Source: an uncultured Flavobacteriales bacterium
GTDB lineage: Bacteria; Bacteroidota; Bacteroidia; Flavobacteriales_D; Crocinitomicaceae
Length of the DNA stretch: 47,702 bases
Reading direction: 5' to 3'
Assembly: GCA_903945495.1 (NCBI GenBank)
Contig: CAJAVU010000030.1
Span: 1 to 47,702, forward strand
The first letter of the stretch is position 1, and each line of letters begins with the position of its first letter. The notes beneath the pieces are model-generated. The model had not been told where the DNA came from, searched no databases, and saw only the letters and a list, made by a program, of their open reading frames with translations. Shown here in pieces: positions 43,840-47,702 of this stretch. Both the position numbers and the translations under genes were made by a program.

Positions 43840-44454
43840 ATGAAAAAAGACACAACTACAGAAGAGAAAATTAAAGAAGCTGCGCGAACAGTATTTCTCA
43901 CAAAAGGTTTTGAGGGTTGTTCTTCGAGGGAGATTGCTAAAGCGGCAGGAATGAACGTTGCTTTGGTAAATTACTATTTCCGTTCAAAAAGTCAATTGTT
44001 CCAGCTTATTTTTAAGGCGGCCATGGAAGATTTCATGGAATCAATGATTTATGTTTTCAGCACAGATCAGCCTTTAGAAGATAAAATGCGCATTTTCATT
44101 GAACGCGAATATGATTTTTTAGCTAAACATCCAGAATTACCAAACTTCATCATCAATGAAATGAATCGTGAAGAGGCTTGTTCCTCAAATGAGCATTCAG
44201 AAATTCTAGAAAAAATCGCAGAAACAGGAATTTTCAATGATTGCCAAAAAGCGCAAGCTGAAGGCAAAATGCGAAAAATGAATTTAATAAGTTTAACCTT
44301 ATTGGTCATGTCCAATTGTCAATATCCTGTGATGGCAAAAAACCTTATGCAATCCATTCATCAATTAACAAAAGAAGAATACGACGAACAAATAGTACTT
44401 CACAAGGGTTATGTTACTGAAATGCTCGTTCAATACTTATTTCCAAAACAATAA
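43840..44454 (+). CDS. TetR/AcrR-family transcriptional regulator
   Basis: The 204-residue protein has an N-terminal helix-turn-helix with FLTKGFEGCSSREIAKAAGM and NVALVNYYFRSKSQLFQLIF, and a helical C-terminal ligand domain. It probably represses itself and the efflux genes that begin 18 bp downstream, through the palindrome at 43786-43801. The ligand is unknown. Confidence 0.93.
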   Translation: MKKDTTTEEKIKEAARTVFLTKGFEGCSSREIAKAAGMNVALVNYYFRSKSQLFQLIFKAAMEDFMESMIYVFSTDQPLEDKMRIFIEREYDFLAKHPELPNFIINEMNREEACSSNEHSEILEKIAETGIFNDCQKAQAEGKMRKMNLISLTLLVMSNCQYPVMAKNLMQSIHQLTKEEYDEQIVLHKGYVTEMLVQYLFPKQ

Positions 44455-44472
44455 TTAATAACAATTCAACGC

Positions 44473-45771
44473 ATGAAAAATCAACTATTAGCAATTCTGG
44501 TTTTGGCAGGAGGATTTTCTCTGAAAGCTCAAACACTGGATTTGGAAACATGTTTAAAAATGGCAGACACAGCAAATCTGTCAATTCAGAACTCACGATT
44601 AGACATTGACATCAACGAGCGTCAACGTAAAGCATATATGTCTGCTCGCTTGCCGCATTTAGCATTCTCTGGCGACTATAAATACAATGCCATTATCCCT
44701 GGACAAGTTATTCCAGCGGAAATGTTTGGTGGGCCAGCGGGAACGTTTTCGACAGTTCAATTCGGTGTTCCGTACAATTTAAGTAACACGCTACAATTGA
44801 CTCAAATTTTGTATAATCCACAAGTGAATTACGGTTTGTCAGCCTTGAAAATTAATGCTGAAATTGTAAACATTCAACAACGCATGGTGGATCAAGATAT
44901 TAAGCAGCAAGTTGCAAGTACCTTTTTCAATTTACAAGCAATTAACAAACAATTAGGGTTTGTAAACGGAAACATTGAAAACATGGACAAGTTGATTAAA
45001 AACATGGATGCCATGGTGAAACAAGAATTGGTTGTTCAAACTGAATCTGACAAGTTGCAAATCAATCGATTGACATTGGTAAATACAAAAGCATCACTTG
45101 AAGCATCTAAATATCAATTGGAGACTTTTTTGAAAATTTTAATTGGAAAAGACCCAAGTGAAACCATCACACTTGCTTCAGATAATTTGGTAGAGAAGTC
45201 TATTTTGGTTGACAATACTGCAATTAGTTATCCTGAATTGGAATTAATTGGAGCACAACAAAAAATGAATCAAGAAGAGCGTAAAGGAACGAATATGGCT
45301 TACTTACCAAATCTTTCGTTTTACGCTGCTTACAATTACAATTACAACCTTAAACCAGAAAATGATTTTCGAACAGGAATTGAAGGTGCGTTTTTAGGTT
45401 TAAAACTAGACTGGACACTTTTCGATGGTTTAGAAAAATACCACAATCAAAAAGTAAATGCATTGAATCGTGAAAAATTGGAGAATCAAAAAAATCTTGC
45501 TCAACTGCAATTGGACATGAAAGCTGAGAATACAAAACGACAAATTCAAGTGCAATCAAATGCTTTAGAAGTATCGAAAGAACAATTGAAATTGGCTGAA
45601 CGTGTATATCAACAAACAGAGTTGAAATTCCAACAAGGAACAATTGGATCGAATGATTTAATTACTGCAGATAATAGTTTACAACAAGCACAAACAAATG
45701 TTGTTGCAGCCTATATTCAACTGCGCCAAGCTGAATTGGACTATTTAAAAACAATCGGAAATATTAAATAA
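44473..45771 (+). CDS. TolC-family outer-membrane efflux protein
   Basis: The 432-residue protein has a signal peptide ending LKAQ, then two repeats of long helices with coiled-coil character (LKIDLDINERQ-like region near 40; KAENTKRQIQVQSNALEVSKEQL near 350). The TolC-type start LDLETCLKMADTAN is present, as is the strand region near 60-90. It forms the trimeric outer-membrane duct of the RND pump encoded after it. Confidence 0.93.
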   Translation: MKNQLLAILVLAGGFSLKAQTLDLETCLKMADTANLSIQNSRLDIDINERQRKAYMSARLPHLAFSGDYKYNAIIPGQVIPAEMFGGPAGTFSTVQFGVPYNLSNTLQLTQILYNPQVNYGLSALKINAEIVNIQQRMVDQDIKQQVASTFFNLQAINKQLGFVNGNIENMDKLIKNMDAMVKQELVVQTESDKLQINRLTLVNTKASLEASKYQLETFLKILIGKDPSETITLASDNLVEKSILVDNTAISYPELELIGAQQKMNQEERKGTNMAYLPNLSFYAAYNYNYNLKPENDFRTGIEGAFLGLKLDWTLFDGLEKYHNQKVNALNREKLENQKNLAQLQLDMKAENTKRQIQVQSNALEVSKEQLKLAERVYQQTELKFQQGTIGSNDLITADNSLQQAQTNVVAAYIQLRQAELDYLKTIGNIK

Positions 45772-45812
45772 TCGTCGAAGGACATTTTACATAACACACA
45801 AAAACACACACA

Positions 45813-46865
45813 ATGAATAAGCGTTTAATAATTATCATAGTAGTTGCAGTTGGTCTTGTTGGATTAACAGCAATGAAACTTATGTCAAACCAAGAAGCCG
45901 TAAAAAAGAAAATTTACATTCACGATAGCGAAGCGGCAGTTTTAGTTGAAGAAACAGCACCATCAATCCACACTTTTGAAAGTGCTTTCAGTTACTTGGG
46001 GACGTTCGAACCGATTCGTCAAAATACAATTGGATCTGACGCAAGTGGAAAAATAATCCGTTTAAATATTGAAGAAGGAGATCGCGTTTCGCAAGGTCAA
46101 GTGATTGCAAAAATCGACGACGAAATGCTACAATTGCAATTGGAAAATGCGGAAGTAAACATTGAAGGTCAAAAAAATGACGATATCCGTTACACAAATC
46201 TTGCAAAAGAAAATGCAGTACCAGGAGTACAAGTTGAGAAAACAAAATTAGGCTTGAAATCAGCTGAAATTCAAAAGAAACAATTGCAAAAACAATTGAG
46301 AAGCACGAACATCACAGCGCCTTTCTCTGGTGTAATTACAAAGAAATTAGTAGATCTAGGTTCAGTAATTGGTGGTGGATCTCAAATCGTAGAAATCACT
46401 GATATTTCTTCTTTGAAATTAACTGTAAGTGTTCCTGAGCGCGATATTTTGAAATTTAAATTAAATCAAGACGTTTCGATTAAAGCTGATATTTATGGCG
46501 ATCGTTCGTTCAACGGTAAAGTAACAAACGTTAGTGTTCAAGCTGATAAATCACACAATTTCAAAGTTCAAATTACCGTAAAAAATGTACAACAAGAATT
46601 GATGGCGGGAATGTACGGTTCAGTTTCTTTAGTGAATTCAAAAAGTATTACTGCACTTGCAATTCCTAGAAAAGCGTTAGTTGGTTCATCGAAAAACCCG
46701 CAAGTGTACGTGATTCGTAACGGAAAAGCGGTATTAACTTCTTTCAACGCTGGAACATCCGACGGAGAATACATTGAAGTAATCAGTGGACTTTCAAAAA
46801 CAGACAAAATCGTTATCAAAGGACAAGTCAATTTACAAAACAACTCAAACGTTAAAACGAAATAA
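45813..46865 (+). CDS. RND efflux periplasmic adaptor (membrane fusion protein)
   Basis: The 350-residue protein has an N-terminal membrane helix (LIIIIVVAVGLVGLTAM), a lipoyl domain with GKIIRLNIEEGDRVSQGQVIAKID, a short helical hairpin (about 105-150), the second lipoyl half ITAPFSGVITKKLVDLGS, a beta-barrel domain and a membrane-proximal domain. It links the inner-membrane pump to the TolC protein. It lies between the TolC gene (41 bp) and the RND gene (8 bp). Confidence 0.93.
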   Translation: MNKRLIIIIVVAVGLVGLTAMKLMSNQEAVKKKIYIHDSEAAVLVEETAPSIHTFESAFSYLGTFEPIRQNTIGSDASGKIIRLNIEEGDRVSQGQVIAKIDDEMLQLQLENAEVNIEGQKNDDIRYTNLAKENAVPGVQVEKTKLGLKSAEIQKKQLQKQLRSTNITAPFSGVITKKLVDLGSVIGGGSQIVEITDISSLKLTVSVPERDILKFKLNQDVSIKADIYGDRSFNGKVTNVSVQADKSHNFKVQITVKNVQQELMAGMYGSVSLVNSKSITALAIPRKALVGSSKNPQVYVIRNGKAVLTSFNAGTSDGEYIEVISGLSKTDKIVIKGQVNLQNNSNVKTK

Positions 46866-46873
46866 GCAACGTC

Positions 46874-47702
46874 ATGACTTTAACAGAATTATCAATTAAG
46901 CGACCATCGTTTATTATCGTAATCTTTACGATATTAATTGGTGGAGGATTGCTCAGCTACAATCAGTTGAGTTACGAATTACTTCCAGACTTCTCCCCTC
47001 CCATTTTAACGGTAACAACAACTTATCCTGGTGCATCACCGGCAACTGTTGAAAGTCAAGTTTCAAAACCAATGGAAGACGCCTTGAGTGGCTTGGAAAA
47101 CATAAGTGAAGTAACAGCGTTTTCGTTGGACAATGCTTCTGTTCTTATGTTAGAATTTAAAGCTTCGGCAGACATCGATAAATCGTTGGAAGATGCACAG
47201 CGAAAAATCAACAATGTTCTAAACAATCTTCCAGAAGGTGCGCAAACACCAGTGATTGCGAAAATTGAGCCGAATGCATCGCCTGTACTTCAAGTGAGTG
47301 CTGTTGCTGAAAACATGGATGAACGTGATTTCATGGAACTAATGGATGACCAGCTTTTACCTCAAATTAAACAAACCAAAGGTGTTGCTGAGGTTCAAGT
47401 AATTGGTGGTGAAAAACGCGAATTCCGTGTGAATGTCGACAAAGACAAGATGAAATTGTACGGATTATCTTTGGCTGGAATCAATCAAGCGATCAGTGCT
47501 TCAAATGTTGAATTTCCTACAGGTAAATTAAAAAACAATGACGAGCAAATGACGGTTCGTTTAGCTGGAAAATTCAAAACGGTTGAGGATTTAAGAAACC
47601 TAATTGTTTCAGCAAATGGCACATCAACTGTGCGCTTAGCAGATGTTGCGGATGTTGAAGATGGTTCTGAGGATCAAGTAACCGTTTCTCGTTTCAATGG
47701 CG
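46874..47702 (+). CDS. RND-type efflux transporter, N-terminal part (cut by window edge)
   Basis: The first 276 codons are visible and the gene runs off the right edge. It begins MTLTELSIKRPSFIIVIF, a typical AcrB-like first helix, then YELLPDFSPPILTVTTTYPG and SPATVESQVSKPMEDAL of the porter domain, with GVAEVQVIGGEKREFRVNVD and GLSLAGINQAIS further on. It is a proton-driven HAE-1/CusA-like pump subunit of the inner membrane. Drug or metal specificity is undecidable from this part. Confidence 0.93.
   Translation, partial: MTLTELSIKRPSFIIVIFTILIGGGLLSYNQLSYELLPDFSPPILTVTTTYPGASPATVESQVSKPMEDALSGLENISEVTAFSLDNASVLMLEFKASADIDKSLEDAQRKINNVLNNLPEGAQTPVIAKIEPNASPVLQVSAVAENMDERDFMELMDDQLLPQIKQTKGVAEVQVIGGEKREFRVNVDKDKMKLYGLSLAGINQAISASNVEFPTGKLKNNDEQMTVRLAGKFKTVEDLRNLIVSANGTSTVRLADVADVEDGSEDQVTVSRFNG

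Overview
The window is a low-GC chromosomal segment from a member of the Bacteroidota, most likely order Flavobacteriales. The support is a secreted protein with a type IX secretion C-terminal sorting domain, repeated TAnnTTTG (-7) promoter elements, a GWxTD-domain protein, a DnaQ-DnaE fused polymerase, A-rich translation starts instead of strong Shine-Dalgarno sites, and many short lipoproteins. A Fluviicola/Crocinitomicaceae-like origin is my guess from general resemblance and was not tested. No IS element, prophage, CRISPR array or rRNA operon is visible. This looks like core chromosome with lineage-specific lipoproteins.

Layout. 1-3166: a central-carbon cluster: the start of a glucose-6-phosphate dehydrogenase-like gene, a NrtR-type Nudix/winged-helix regulator, a BadF-type sugar kinase and GAPDH. 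The regulator/kinase intergenic region and the regions before the dehydrogenase and GAPDH genes each hold a related 17-bp palindromic site, so this looks like a local regulon. 3190-6675: glycosyltransferase, TetA-like MFS pump and a lipoprotein on the minus strand, then tRNA-Ser(UGA) with a clear promoter and terminator. 6879-10687: GWxTD protein, GT2 glycosyltransferase, aroQ, xerD. 10801-13146: a lipoprotein gene broken by an in-frame TGA, an ECF sigma factor, and a putative anti-sigma protein carrying both an inner-membrane helix and a C-terminal outer-membrane barrel. 13214-19226: AlkB-type hydroxylase, rimO, two paralogous lipoproteins, elbB, pckA. 19326-22469: yigZ, M42 peptidase, corA and a lipoprotein on the minus strand. 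22593-26296: two lipoprotein genes, then a small secreted protein with a T9SS cargo protein. 26533-29682: dnaA, a thioesterase and an arginase-family hydrolase. 29719-33404: membrane patatin, a small lipoprotein, a 21-codon ORF with its own terminator, and a SirB1/transglutaminase-like protein. 33405-40536: dnaE, three DUF1573 genes, a lipoprotein and def. 40706-43655: a secreted protein of unknown function, ruvX, dapD. 43840-47702: a TetR-TolC-adaptor-RND efflux operon that runs off the right edge.

How the genes work together. GAPDH, the G6PDH-like enzyme and the kinase put glycolysis and the pentose phosphate entry under one probable ligand-sensing regulator, with gluconeogenic pckA elsewhere in the window. 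The sigma/anti-sigma pair is a candidate envelope-sensing switch. The efflux operon has a palindrome suited to TetR autoregulation. dnaA and dnaE supply replication functions, and the DnaE has its proofreading exonuclease fused in place. All functional calls come from motif reading alone; no database search was run.
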